Assembly: GCF_049860805.1 (NCBI RefSeq)
Contig: NZ_CP187555.1
Span: 2,604,001 to 2,668,000, forward strand
Length of the DNA stretch: 64,000 bases
DNA from: Parabacteroides sp900760525
Lineage (GTDB): Bacteria; Bacteroidota; Bacteroidia; Bacteroidales; Tannerellaceae
Reading direction: 5' to 3'
The position numbers and the translations under genes were made by a program. This document shows positions 26,864 to 36,356 of the stretch, piece by piece. The notes beneath the pieces were generated by a model, which saw nothing but the letters and a program-made list of their open reading frames with translations, made no database searches and had not been told where the DNA came from. The number at the start of each line of letters is the position of its first letter. Position 1 is the stretch's first letter.

Positions 26864-27718
26864 ATGTCTAAAATACGCTACAGCATATTGTCAATCATCC
26901 TTTTATCAGTGTTAAGCGCATGCCATTCTTTGTGGACAGCCCAAACACAGCCTGCCCCGCAGCAGGAATCGATCTTGGCTCTGCCGACAACGGATATTCC
27001 TCTTCCAAACACCGATTTCGCCTTCCTGTTTCCGGAAGAGCCGAAACTGAACGAGCAAACTTCTCCCCGCAAAAATATAACGGAGAACTTCACTAATAGA
27101 GAAAAAAGTGACATTGCCGTAACAGATCCTTTATTGATGGCAGAAGACAATTCGATGCTTATCGATTTAAGCCTGATACAAAAAGAGGACTATGCCTTTC
27201 CTTTACCCGGAGCTAAAGTTATCTCCCCATATGCCGGACGCAGAAAACACCATTCGGGCGTCGACCTTAAAACCTGCGCCAACGACACGATCGTATCGGC
27301 ATTCGACGGAATCGTCCGTTTAGCTAAACCTTATTATGCATATGGGAATGTGATTGTCGTACGCCATTACAACGGGCTGGAAACTGTCTACAGCCATAAC
27401 TCCAAAAATTTAGTCAAACCGGGAGATTATGTAAAAGCCGGTCAACCGATCGCACTGACAGGACGGACGGGCAGGGCAACAACCGAACATCTTCATTTCG
27501 AGGTCCGGGTAAACGGACAACATTTCAATCCGAATATAGTATTCAATCTGCAAGAACGGAAACTCAACGACCAATGTCTGGTATTCACCAAAAAGGGCAG
27601 CAAAATAGCCGTGAAGTCCGTCGAATTAATGCCTCACCAGCTTGCAGGCGACTACAGTTATTCACCTGCCGCCCGCAAAGACGAAGGACAGATAGAAAAC
27701 GAAAAGGGAGCTTTGTAA
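26864..27718 (+). CDS. M23-family metallopeptidase lipoprotein
   Basis: 284 residues. A lipoprotein-type leader ends at Cys20 (SVLSAC). The LytM/M23 domain lies at about residues 110-225, with the first metal ligands in HHSGVDLKT (His and Asp) and the second pair in HLHFEVRVNG. All ligands are present, so it is likely an active Zn endopeptidase cutting peptidoglycan cross-bridges. About 50 residues follow the domain. The C-terminal codons overlap one arm of a shared terminator hairpin with the convergent marC gene. Confidence 0.9.
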   Translation: MSKIRYSILSIILLSVLSACHSLWTAQTQPAPQQESILALPTTDIPLPNTDFAFLFPEEPKLNEQTSPRKNITENFTNREKSDIAVTDPLLMAEDNSMLIDLSLIQKEDYAFPLPGAKVISPYAGRRKHHSGVDLKTCANDTIVSAFDGIVRLAKPYYAYGNVIVVRHYNGLETVYSHNSKNLVKPGDYVKAGQPIALTGRTGRATTEHLHFEVRVNGQHFNPNIVFNLQERKLNDQCLVFTKKGSKIAVKSVELMPHQLAGDYSYSPAARKDEGQIENEKGAL

Positions 27719-27728
27719 TTCCCTTTTC
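27701..27728. terminator. Bidirectional terminator overlapping the M23 stop codon
   Basis: GAAAAGGGA (27701-27709) pairs with TCCCTTTTC (27720-27728); the M23 stop codon is in the loop and the marC stop lies at the other arm. Confidence 0.65.
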
Positions 27729-28326
27729 AATGCCCTTGCAGAGCTTCTATCAGAAGATTGATATTAACGGTAAACAAACGTACTGATATCGCCAGCAAAA
27801 TAATTCCGAAGAACTTCCGGACAATATAGATTCCGCCTTTTCCGAAAAAACGTTCGATACGGGCTGTCATGCGAACGACAAAATAAACCCATATCATATT
27901 CAGTATTAAAGCTATTACAATATTGACACTCGCATACTCCGCCCTCAACGATAACAATGTGGTAAACGAGCCGGCACCGGCCAGTAAAGGAAAGACCAAC
28001 GGAACCAGTGTAGCCTCTTTTATCGGTCCCTGATTTTTAAATATTTCTATATCGAGTATCATCTCCAGCGACAGCAAGAAAATAACAAATGAACCTGCCA
28101 CGGCAAATGACTCGATATCCACATGGAAAAGCCGTAGCAAAACATCGCCGGCGTAAAAGAACCCGATCATCAACAAAAAAGAGATAACCGTCGCCTTTGT
28201 GGCGTTCACATCTTTACCTTTTTCTTTCAAATTGATAATAATTGGAATGGACCCAATAATATCAATCACAGCAAACAACACAATGAATGCACTGATCATC
28301 TGCTGAAAATCAAAACTTTCAAACAT
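27727..28326 (-). CDS. MarC-family integral membrane protein
   Basis: 199 residues with six membrane helices, the size of MarC/UPF0056 proteins. Family text includes FIVLFAVIDIIGSIPIIINL in the first helix, GSFVIFLLSLEMILD and VPLVFPLLAGAGSFTTLL. Despite the name, MarC proteins have no proven role in antibiotic resistance and their transport function is unknown. It is convergent with the M23 gene and divergent from the YczE-like gene. Confidence 0.9.
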   Translation of the reverse strand: MFESFDFQQMISAFIVLFAVIDIIGSIPIIINLKEKGKDVNATKATVISFLLMIGFFYAGDVLLRLFHVDIESFAVAGSFVIFLLSLEMILDIEIFKNQGPIKEATLVPLVFPLLAGAGSFTTLLSLRAEYASVNIVIALILNMIWVYFVVRMTARIERFFGKGGIYIVRKFFGIILLAISVRLFTVNINLLIEALQGH

Positions 28327-28499
28327 AATACACCCTTTTTAATTGCTCTAAAGGTACAAAATCTTTCCTAACAACCGGCTGACAAATAGTAACAAATTCT
28401 TTAACGAATAACGTTTTTTTGTATTAAATGAGATCCTCATCACGAAAAAATAACGAACTTTGCATACACTTATTGCTGGAAGCAAGAAAGTAAGATTAA

Positions 28500-29186
28500 A
28501 TGTTGTCGGGAGATATGGATATAAAAACGATTTTAAAGAAGTATTTGGTTTTTGTCATTGGATTATATTTTTTAGCTGCGGGAATCGTCCTGATTATACA
28601 TTCCGCTTTAGGGACCACTCCTATTTCAAGTGTAAATTATGTATTAAGCCTCAACAGCCCTCTTTCTTTAGGGACTTGCACTTTTATTGTTAATGTATTG
28701 CTGATACTGGGGCAGTTCTGGCTGATCCGGGGTACGAAAAGCCGTCAGGACCAGATATCCATCCTGCTGCAAATCCCATTTTCGTTCATATTTTCAGCAT
28801 TCATCGATTTCAATATGGCGATTACAGAAGGGCTGCAACCTTCCAATTATATAATGTCAATCGCGTTGTTGCTGTTCGGTTGCCTTATCCAGTCTATCGG
28901 CGTCGTCTTGGAGATCAAACCGCAGGTTGCCATGATGAGTGCAGAAGGATTCGTCAACTACGCCGCCCGCCGTTACAATAAAGAGTTCGGCAAGTTCAAG
29001 GTCGTTTTCGATTTCACCTTAGTAACGGTAGCCATTCTTTTGTCACTGATATTCACGCAACGGATCGAAGGAGTCAGAGAAGGCTCCCTGATAGCAGCCT
29101 GCATCACAGGCTACATCGTGAGCTTCCTCAACAATAAAATTATGACTCGGAAAATGCTTTCCCGGGTTTCCTCCATACTGAGATAG
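28500..29186 (+). CDS. YczE/YitT-type membrane protein (DUF6198-like)
   Basis: 228 residues (a second ATG five codons in, at 28515, is equally plausible). Five or six hydrophobic helices are present; ALGTTPISSVNYVLSLNSPLSLGT and the cytoplasmic KPQVAMMSAEGFVNYAARRYNKEFGKFKVVFD are typical of the YczE/YyaS/YitT superfamily. Function is unknown in Bacteroidetes. It lies upstream of the ECF sigma gene on the same strand, but a -7 box between them suggests separate transcription. Confidence 0.75.
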   Translation: MLSGDMDIKTILKKYLVFVIGLYFLAAGIVLIIHSALGTTPISSVNYVLSLNSPLSLGTCTFIVNVLLILGQFWLIRGTKSRQDQISILLQIPFSFIFSAFIDFNMAITEGLQPSNYIMSIALLLFGCLIQSIGVVLEIKPQVAMMSAEGFVNYAARRYNKEFGKFKVVFDFTLVTVAILLSLIFTQRIEGVREGSLIAACITGYIVSFLNNKIMTRKMLSRVSSILR

Positions 29187-29196
29187 TATTTTTTGC

Positions 29197-29204
29197 TATT
29201 TTTG
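29197..29204 (+). promoter_or_regulatory. Candidate -7 box of the ECF sigma-FecR pair
   Basis: TATTTTTG matches TAnnTTTG, 31 bp before the GTG start of the sigma gene. Confidence 0.45.
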
Positions 29205-29235
29205 TATCTTATAAGAAAAGAAGATCTGTTTTTAA

Positions 29236-29790
29236 GTGAGTAAAATAAGCGAACACGAAGAAGATCCAATCCTGTTATTTTCATTTCTAAAAGGAGACAA
29301 CAATGCTTTTTCATCGATATATAATAAATATGTTGATGAACTATTCGCGTATGGCATGGGGTTGGGATTCGAACGGGAAACACTCAAAGACGCCATACAA
29401 GATACTTTCGTCAAATTTTATACAAACAAGAAACAACTGGAAGGTATCACACATTTGAAATATTACTTATTTCGGATGCTTAAAAACCGTCTGTTCGATA
29501 TATACAAATCTTCAAACAAAGAAAATATTGTAGACGTAACCGGTTTGCCCTTTTTAATCGAACCGTCCGTCTTAGATGAATTAGTCGCACAAGAAGATAA
29601 AGTTGCCATTGAAACAGAAATAAAAAATTTACTGGAAATACTGACCGACAGGCAAAAAGAAGCTGTTTATTTACGTTTTATACAAGAATTGGAGTACGAA
29701 GAAGTCGCGAATCTATTGAATATGACCGCTCCCGCAGTAAGAAAACTTATCTCCAGAGCAATAAAACGCATGCGAGACGAAAATTGTTAG
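29236..29790 (+). CDS. ECF sigma factor of a SusC/D locus (FecI-like)
   Basis: 184 residues starting with GTG, which is uncommon here; no upstream in-frame ATG exists and a later ATG would cut into region 2. Region 2 is seen in DAIQDTFVKFYTNKK and YYLFRMLKNRLFDIYKS; region 4 in LTDRQKEAVYLRFIQELEYEEVANLL and the following helix-turn-helix. The FecR-type anti-sigma gene follows, then SusC with an STN domain, the standard trans-envelope signalling set in Bacteroidetes. It should activate the susC operon when the outer-membrane receptor is loaded. Confidence 0.92.
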   Translation: MSKISEHEEDPILLFSFLKGDNNAFSSIYNKYVDELFAYGMGLGFERETLKDAIQDTFVKFYTNKKQLEGITHLKYYLFRMLKNRLFDIYKSSNKENIVDVTGLPFLIEPSVLDELVAQEDKVAIETEIKNLLEILTDRQKEAVYLRFIQELEYEEVANLLNMTAPAVRKLISRAIKRMRDENC

Positions 29791-29848
29791 AAAAAATGGG
29801 AACAAAAAAAATCCAGGATCGTCTATACTATAAAATTGATTTGAAAGT

Positions 29849-31012
29849 ATGTTGTCGAACCAGTGGTTACAAAATAAATCATTTATACAATGGAGACTAT
29901 TTCCTTCCGATGAAGATAATCTCTATTGGGAGAGGTTTATCCAAGACAACCCGCATTTCCAAAATGAAATAGAAGAAGCTATAAGGATATTAAAATCAAT
30001 AAAATTGAATACTCAAAAACTTTCTCAGGAAGAGAAACAGGAAATATTTGCATTCATACAAAAAAATATAGAGAAGAAGAGGAACAAACAACGTCGATTC
30101 CGGATATATCTGACTGTATCGGCTGTAGCCTGTATCGCACTACTTCTGTTTTTGCTACAACCCTTATTCATTGGAGAGAACGAGATTCCACACGAGGATA
30201 TGTTTGTTGTTGCGGACACAGCCTCAGTCAATCAAAAAGACATACAATTGGTATTAGCCAATAACAGGACTATCACTTTTGAAGAAGACGCTGATATCAA
30301 GTATGATAAAAAAGGAGGCATTACTGCAAAGACAGGAGCCGAACAAATAAAAGTATCAAAAGAGGCAACAAAAGAAACCACCTTGAATACATTGATCGTC
30401 CCTAAAGGGAAGCGATCAAGCCTGACTTTGGCTGATGGTTCGAAAGTTTGGGTTAATTCAGGGTCTACACTCAAATTTCCATCTACATTTAAGGCTGATA
30501 AAAGAGAGATCTGGGTAGACGGGGAGATTTACATAGAAGTCGAGAAAAATAAAGCACGTCCCTTCTATGTAAACACTTCTCATATGTTGATCAATGTTGT
30601 GGGAACTCAATTCAATGTTACAGCCTATGACGAAGATACGGATTACTCAGTCGTATTGGTCGAAGGGTGTGTAGATGTCAGCATCGACAAAGAGAAAGCC
30701 CGTTTATTACCCAACCAAATGCTATCAGTATCAACGGACCGGATTTCTGTCAAAAAAATAGATGTCAACAACTATATAAGCTGGAAAGAGGGATATCTCC
30801 AATTCACAAGCGAACCTCTATCCAATATATTGAAACGTTTGTCCCGCTATTATGATACACCCATTGATTGCGATCAGAACATTGCACAATTAAAATGTAA
30901 CGGAAAATTAGTCTTGTTCGATAACATAGAAGATGTCATGAAGACCATATATAACACAATACCGATCAAATATTCACACGAAGCAGACCGGATATTGGTG
31001 CAGAAAAAATAA
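29849..31012 (+). CDS. FecR-family anti-sigma factor
   Basis: 387 residues. An N-terminal cytoplasmic segment (DEDNLYWERFIQDNPHFQNEI, to about residue 88), one membrane helix at about 92-110, then the periplasmic FecR domain (LIVPKGKRSSLTLADGSKVWVNSGSTLKFP, EIWVDGEIYIEVEKNKARPFYV, VVGTQFNVTAYD) and the C-terminal DUF4974 domain (FTSEPLSNILKRLSRYYDTPI). It holds the ECF sigma factor and releases it on a signal from the STN domain of the SusC protein. The gene begins 58 bp after the sigma gene. Confidence 0.93.
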   Translation: MLSNQWLQNKSFIQWRLFPSDEDNLYWERFIQDNPHFQNEIEEAIRILKSIKLNTQKLSQEEKQEIFAFIQKNIEKKRNKQRRFRIYLTVSAVACIALLLFLLQPLFIGENEIPHEDMFVVADTASVNQKDIQLVLANNRTITFEEDADIKYDKKGGITAKTGAEQIKVSKEATKETTLNTLIVPKGKRSSLTLADGSKVWVNSGSTLKFPSTFKADKREIWVDGEIYIEVEKNKARPFYVNTSHMLINVVGTQFNVTAYDEDTDYSVVLVEGCVDVSIDKEKARLLPNQMLSVSTDRISVKKIDVNNYISWKEGYLQFTSEPLSNILKRLSRYYDTPIDCDQNIAQLKCNGKLVLFDNIEDVMKTIYNTIPIKYSHEADRILVQKK

Positions 31013-31090
31013 AGAGAGTTATAATTGCTAACTTATAAGTCTAATTTAAAATTGAAGTGCCTATGGAACATGTATCATGAAAAAGAAAAA

Positions 31091-31122
31091 TGCCGGACAA
31101 TATTGGCGTATTACCCGGCATA
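31091..31122 (+). other. Hairpin in the fecR-susC gap
   Basis: ATGCCGG (31091-31097) pairs with CCGGCAT (31116-31122) around an 18-nt loop. No T-run follows, so a terminator is unlikely; it may lie in the susC leader. The 161-bp gap contains no gene. Confidence 0.4.
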
Positions 31123-31173
31123 AGATTTCAAAGTTATTATTGCGTACTAAACTTTTAAAATCACTACAAATAT

Positions 31174-34100
31174 ATGAAAATAAATCATTATCTTGATAGA
31201 TCGTGGTTTAACGGTCTACGTTATACCTTACATATTATGAAAATCATAATCATTTTACTGGTCTTAAGCATTGGGAATTCCTTTTCTATGACCTACTCTC
31301 AAAATACGTTACTTTCGCTTGACATCAATAAGCAATCTATAAAAGAGGTTATTGGCGTCATTGAGAAAAAGTCGGAATATGTTTTCTTCTTTTCGGACAA
31401 TGTCCGCCAGGATTTAGAGAAAAGAGTTGATATTAAAGTCAATTCTAAAACACTTGATGTGATATTGAATAACCTTTTTGCCGATACGGATCTGGCATAT
31501 ACGATTAATGATCGCCAGGTATCAATCGCTAAAACCAAAAAGGCAGGTTCTTCAATTCAGGTACCACAACAACAGACAAGGACAATTACAGGTACGATTG
31601 TCGATAATACGAAAGAACCTTTAATCGGGGTTAACATCGTTGTGAAAGGGACGACGAGTGGAACTGTTACCGACATGAATGGTAAATTTTCTCTGTCTGT
31701 TACTGAAGCAAACCCGGTTCTCGTCATATCTTATATCGGTTATAAAGCACAAGAGATAAAAGTTGGCAACCAATCCAGTCTGAATGTTACATTAGAGGCG
31801 GAGACCTTAGGATTGGAAGAGATTGTTGTAGTCGGATACGGAACTGTTAAGAAAAAAGACCTTACCGGTTCGGTATCATCCGTTAATTCGGAAACGATCT
31901 CCAAATCACCTGTAACAAGTGCAACCCAAGCCATTCAGGGTCGTCTTCCCGGCGTGTTCATTTCCAATTCGACAACGAAGCCGGGTGAAAGTGCCTCGGT
32001 TGTTATCAGAGGGAAACGTTCTATCAGCGGCAGCAGTGACCCGCTTTATATAGTGGATGGAATTCCGGTGGTGGGAGGAATAAATGAAATCAGTCCTTCA
32101 GACATCGAAACAATAGATATCCTCAAGGACGCTTCAGCTACGGCTATTTATGGTGCACGCGGTTCAAACGGCGTTATCCTGATAACCACCAAAAAGGGAA
32201 AAGCCGGAAAAACCCAGGTCGACTATAACGGGTACGTGGGTTTCCAAACAGTCTTGAACCAGTTGGAATACATGGATGGCGCAGCCTATGCCGAAACAGT
32301 ACGGGAATCTTACCGTTCAACCGGGAAATATCTCTCTGATAAACCGAGTTGGGAAGAAGACCAGAAAATCGGATCTTTTGCCAATGATCCTTATACATTG
32401 GAATCCTTAAAAATGGCGTACGATGAAAATGGAAATTACGATCCTTCGAAGGTCCGTTCAGGCAGTAAATGGTGGGAAGCCGTACAGCGTACCGGTATGG
32501 TCACCGACCATCAGCTAAGCGTACGCGGAGGTAATGACAAAACCAATTTCACTTTTAGCGGTTCCTATTATGACTATAAAGGTCTTGTTAAAGATGAAGA
32601 GTTCTCCCGGTATTCTATTCGTTTGAATCTCGAACATTCCGTAAACAAATATATCAAATTGGGTGCATTTACCGGATATACCCACTCCGTACAGGAAAGA
32701 GGGTCTACCCTGTTTAATTCGTGGCGCGTCATGCCTATGGGCCGTTTCTATGATGACAACGGCGATTTATTGGAAAAAGTTTCAGGCACCGACGACCAGT
32801 GGCGCAACCCGTTACTTCGGTTAGCTGAAGGGGCCGTTTCCAATCCCTTAAAAATAAACAGATTTATCGGCAGTTATTATGCAGATATCACGTTACCGCT
32901 GAAAGGACTCCGGTTCCGTACGAATTTAGGTATAGACTATGAAACCAGACAAGATTACAATTTCCAATCGGCCGAGGCACGCGGGAATACCATGAATTAT
33001 GCCCGGAACGGTACGGAAAACAGGTCTATGTTTACTTGGGAAAACCTGTTGTTCTATGACAGAACATTCGAGGATCATACCATTGGTGTGACTTTGCTTC
33101 AATCTATAAACGAATACCTCCGTGAATACAACAAAATTCCGGTTCAAGGAACACCAGCCGACGAGCTATTATATTATGATGTAGGTTCAGCCTCCAATCC
33201 CGAAAAAACGGAAAGCGGTAAAAGCCAGTGGAAGTTAGCCTCCTTCATGGCTCGTTTGAACTATAGCTTCAAAGGGAAATATCTGGCAACCGTTTCTGCC
33301 AGATATGACGGTTCCTCACGTCTTGCTGAAGGACATCAATGGGTGGCTTTCCCGGCAGCAGCCTTGGCCTGGCGTATCAATGAAGAATCATTTATGCAAA
33401 ATGCCCATTTCCTCAGCAATCTAAAATTGCGCTTGGGATATGGTGTAGTTGCCAGCTCGGAAGTTGATCCTTATGAAACAAAAGGAACATTGTCACAAAA
33501 ACCATATAATTATGGCAGTGAGTCGATCTTCGGTTATGCTCCTAACAAAATGCCTAATACGACGTTAACCTGGGAAACTACAGGACAATGGAATGCCGGC
33601 TTTGACTTCGGATTTCTTGGAAACAGACTAAACGGTACAATCGATGTTTATTTACAAAACACAAAAGATTTGCTATTAGACAGACAATTGCCTATCGTTT
33701 CCGGCTTCAACCAAATAAAATCGAACGTAGGAAAAACACGTAACAAGGGGCTCGAACTTACCTTGAACTCATTAAATATAAATAATAAGAATTTCACATG
33801 GTCTACAGACCTTATGATGTATACAAATAAAGAAGAAATCGTTGAATTATATAACGGTAAGGAAGATGATCCCGGTAGCTCCTGGTTTATAGGTGAAGCG
33901 ATCAACGTGTTCTATGATTACAAGAAAATCGGCATCTGGCAAGACACGCCGGAAGATCGTGCCGAAATGGAGAAGTTCAACCAGAATGGAAGTAACTTTA
34001 CTCCCGGAACTATCCGTCTGTGGGATAACGGCGATTACAAGATCACTTCGGAAGACCGCGTTATCCAGGGACAGCAAAGACCCAAAGTAATATTGAGCTT

Positions 34101-34560
34101 GAATAACACATTCAGATATAAAGACTTTGATTTCAGCTTCTTCTTCGAAGGCAATTTCGGAGCGATGATTAAAAATAACATAAGTTATCTGAACCAGGCA
34201 CACAGAAACGGCAATGTGAAAGTTGACTACTGGACACCGACAAATCCGACTAATGCTTTCCCACGTCCGATTGAAGGCGTCGACTATCTCCCTTATTACG
34301 AAACGTTGCATTATGAGAAAAGCGACTTTATCAAACTTCGTAATGTCACTTTAGGATATACCATTCCAAGCCATATCACAAAGAAATGGGATATATCGCG
34401 CTGCCGTGTCTACGTTCAGGCACAAAACTCATGGATGTGGACCAACTTTACCGGAGTGGATCCGGAAAGCGCTCTGAATAAAGATGTTGATGGAACATAC
34501 GCGGGCTACACACGTCCGACTCCCTCAACTTGGTTAGTCGGTCTTAATATAAGCTTTTAA
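31174..34560 (+). CDS. SusC/RagA TonB-dependent outer-membrane receptor with STN domain
   Basis: 1128 residues. Long signal segment (to about residue 42), STN signalling domain at about 48-105 (LDINKQSIKEVIGVIEKKSE), CarboxypepD-like domain at about 132-210 (ITGTIVDNTKEPLIGVNIVV), plug from about 215 (VVVGYGTVKKKDLTGSVSSV, ASATAIYGARGSNGVILITT), then the beta-barrel ending in VGLNISF with terminal aromatic. It imports glycan fragments across the outer membrane with TonB energy, topped by the SusD lid. The STN domain ties it to the FecR/ECF pair upstream. Confidence 0.96.
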   Translation: MKINHYLDRSWFNGLRYTLHIMKIIIILLVLSIGNSFSMTYSQNTLLSLDINKQSIKEVIGVIEKKSEYVFFFSDNVRQDLEKRVDIKVNSKTLDVILNNLFADTDLAYTINDRQVSIAKTKKAGSSIQVPQQQTRTITGTIVDNTKEPLIGVNIVVKGTTSGTVTDMNGKFSLSVTEANPVLVISYIGYKAQEIKVGNQSSLNVTLEAETLGLEEIVVVGYGTVKKKDLTGSVSSVNSETISKSPVTSATQAIQGRLPGVFISNSTTKPGESASVVIRGKRSISGSSDPLYIVDGIPVVGGINEISPSDIETIDILKDASATAIYGARGSNGVILITTKKGKAGKTQVDYNGYVGFQTVLNQLEYMDGAAYAETVRESYRSTGKYLSDKPSWEEDQKIGSFANDPYTLESLKMAYDENGNYDPSKVRSGSKWWEAVQRTGMVTDHQLSVRGGNDKTNFTFSGSYYDYKGLVKDEEFSRYSIRLNLEHSVNKYIKLGAFTGYTHSVQERGSTLFNSWRVMPMGRFYDDNGDLLEKVSGTDDQWRNPLLRLAEGAVSNPLKINRFIGSYYADITLPLKGLRFRTNLGIDYETRQDYNFQSAEARGNTMNYARNGTENRSMFTWENLLFYDRTFEDHTIGVTLLQSINEYLREYNKIPVQGTPADELLYYDVGSASNPEKTESGKSQWKLASFMARLNYSFKGKYLATVSARYDGSSRLAEGHQWVAFPAAALAWRINEESFMQNAHFLSNLKLRLGYGVVASSEVDPYETKGTLSQKPYNYGSESIFGYAPNKMPNTTLTWETTGQWNAGFDFGFLGNRLNGTIDVYLQNTKDLLLDRQLPIVSGFNQIKSNVGKTRNKGLELTLNSLNINNKNFTWSTDLMMYTNKEEIVELYNGKEDDPGSSWFIGEAINVFYDYKKIGIWQDTPEDRAEMEKFNQNGSNFTPGTIRLWDNGDYKITSEDRVIQGQQRPKVILSLNNTFRYKDFDFSFFFEGNFGAMIKNNISYLNQAHRNGNVKVDYWTPTNPTNAFPRPIEGVDYLPYYETLHYEKSDFIKLRNVTLGYTIPSHITKKWDISRCRVYVQAQNSWMWTNFTGVDPESALNKDVDGTYAGYTRPTPSTWLVGLNISF

Positions 34561-34578
34561 TCTAAAAAATCAGAAACA

Positions 34579-36294
34579 ATGAAAGAATCAAATAACATAA
34601 AAACGATTGTTCTTTTTAGCCTGGCAAGCGCATGTATCGGGCTTACAAGCTGTGATGATTATCTGAAGGAGAAAGACCTTCCCCGTTTAACTCCTGACTA
34701 TTACGGAACTGTCGCCGGTGTGGAATCTGCTGCGACAGCTACATATAGCTTCATGCGTTGGGGAGCAGGGAACGAAAGATATAATGTACTTACGGAATAC
34801 GGTACGGATCTCTTCACACAGGGAGAAGATCCTGGAAAACAGGCGGATGCTTTTAACAAATATGGGAGCCAACTGAATCCCGATGCGAGTGTTTTATACG
34901 AATTCTGGGAAAATCATTATAAAGCGATCAATACAGCAAACCTGGTTATTCAGCAAGTAGAAGGCTCTGCATCGATGTCTGAAACCCAAAAGCAAGTAGC
35001 TCTTGCCGAAATGTCCTTTTTACGTGCCTTCTTCTATTTCGAGTTGGTTCAGCAGTTCGGAAACATCCCTTTGGTATTGGATGTATCTTTCGATGTGAGA
35101 ACAGACTTTCCACGTGCTTCAGTTGCCGATATCTACAATCAGATTATCAAAGACCTGGAATATTCGATACAATATTCTCCTGAAAAACCGGCAAAAACAG
35201 GAAAAGCAGCCAAGTATGCTGCCGCCCACCTGTTAGCAAAGGTCTATCTGACCAGGGGAAGTGCCGTGAGTGATCAGCGCGGACAGCAACCTTCAGATAT
35301 GGAGAATGCTTTGAAATATGCCAAAATGGTTATTGATTGCGGACAATATGAATTACTGGCTGATTTCGCTGATTTGTGGAATATAAATAACCAGGGGAAC
35401 AAGGAAGTAATCTTCTCCGTTCAATTCACGACAGATCCGGTTTACCGGGGAGACGGCAATTCTTTCCATTTATATTGGGGTTCCTGGTATGAAGATCAGC
35501 CGGGCATGACGAGAGATCTCGAAAACGGACGTCCTTACAGAAGACATCTTCAGTCACAAAAAACGATGTTACAACTATTTGATCGCAAAAACGACTCTCG
35601 TTTCTATAAGAGTTTCAAATGGGCCTATTATGCTAATCGTGCAGGTGCAGGACTGGAATTGGGAGATACAGCCATTTATTATAGTGTAAACCCGACCACA
35701 GAAACGTATCGTTATAAGTACTTTGCGTGGGATAAGGAAGATGTAACTAAAAACAATCGCTATTACCCGCCTCTGCTTAAATATTTCGATCCCCAGCGTT
35801 TATCTGTTAATGACGGTCAGGGTGGCCGCGAATGGATAAAAATGCGCTTGGCCGAGACATATCTGATTGCAGCGGAAGCAGCCGGCCGCAATGGTGATTA
35901 TCAGACTGCAGCCGATTACATCAATATTGTCCGCAAACGTGCCGCATGGCAGGATGGTGAAACCAAAATGCCTCAGTACTGGCGTGAAGAAGGGGGACAA
36001 ATGGGAAATACCAATAGTACCTTTGCCGATATCCAGGTCACGGCCGCAGATATCCAAAATAATTTTATCGACTTCATATTAGACGAGCGTGGACGCGAGC
36101 TATTGGGTGAAACGTGCCGTTGGAATGATCTGGTACGGTGTGAGAAGCTGGAAGAATATGTAAAGAAATGGAATTCAGAAGGAGCTGTTACCTTCAAATC
36201 CCATCACAAACTTCGCCCGATTCCTCAAAAGCATATAGACCGTTTGAATCCAAGAGGGACGGATGCAGAGGAACAAAACCCGGGTTATTTCTAA
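34579..36294 (+). CDS. SusD/RagB glycan-binding lipoprotein
   Basis: 571 residues. Lipoprotein leader ending at a Cys near residue 26 (GLTSC), followed by the TPR-rich SusD fold: ALAEMSFLRAFFYFELVQQFGNIPLV is the hallmark stretch, and the C-terminal part reads FILDERGRELLGETCRWNDLVR and KLRPIPQKHIDRLNPRGTDAEEQNPGY. It forms the lid on the SusC transporter 18 bp upstream and captures oligosaccharides at the cell surface. Confidence 0.95.
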   Translation: MKESNNIKTIVLFSLASACIGLTSCDDYLKEKDLPRLTPDYYGTVAGVESAATATYSFMRWGAGNERYNVLTEYGTDLFTQGEDPGKQADAFNKYGSQLNPDASVLYEFWENHYKAINTANLVIQQVEGSASMSETQKQVALAEMSFLRAFFYFELVQQFGNIPLVLDVSFDVRTDFPRASVADIYNQIIKDLEYSIQYSPEKPAKTGKAAKYAAAHLLAKVYLTRGSAVSDQRGQQPSDMENALKYAKMVIDCGQYELLADFADLWNINNQGNKEVIFSVQFTTDPVYRGDGNSFHLYWGSWYEDQPGMTRDLENGRPYRRHLQSQKTMLQLFDRKNDSRFYKSFKWAYYANRAGAGLELGDTAIYYSVNPTTETYRYKYFAWDKEDVTKNNRYYPPLLKYFDPQRLSVNDGQGGREWIKMRLAETYLIAAEAAGRNGDYQTAADYINIVRKRAAWQDGETKMPQYWREEGGQMGNTNSTFADIQVTAADIQNNFIDFILDERGRELLGETCRWNDLVRCEKLEEYVKKWNSEGAVTFKSHHKLRPIPQKHIDRLNPRGTDAEEQNPGYF

Positions 36295-36311
36295 TTAAAC
36301 GATACTTATCC

Positions 36312-36341
36312 GAAGCTGCCCCATTATAAACGGGCAGCTTC
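36312..36341 (+). terminator. Hairpin between susD and the GH105 gene
   Basis: GAAGCTGCCC/GGGCAGCTTC, 10 perfect pairs with a 10-nt loop, 16 bp before the next ATG. It may attenuate transcription into the hydrolase gene. Confidence 0.55.
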
Positions 36342-36356
36342 TCATTTATAAACGAT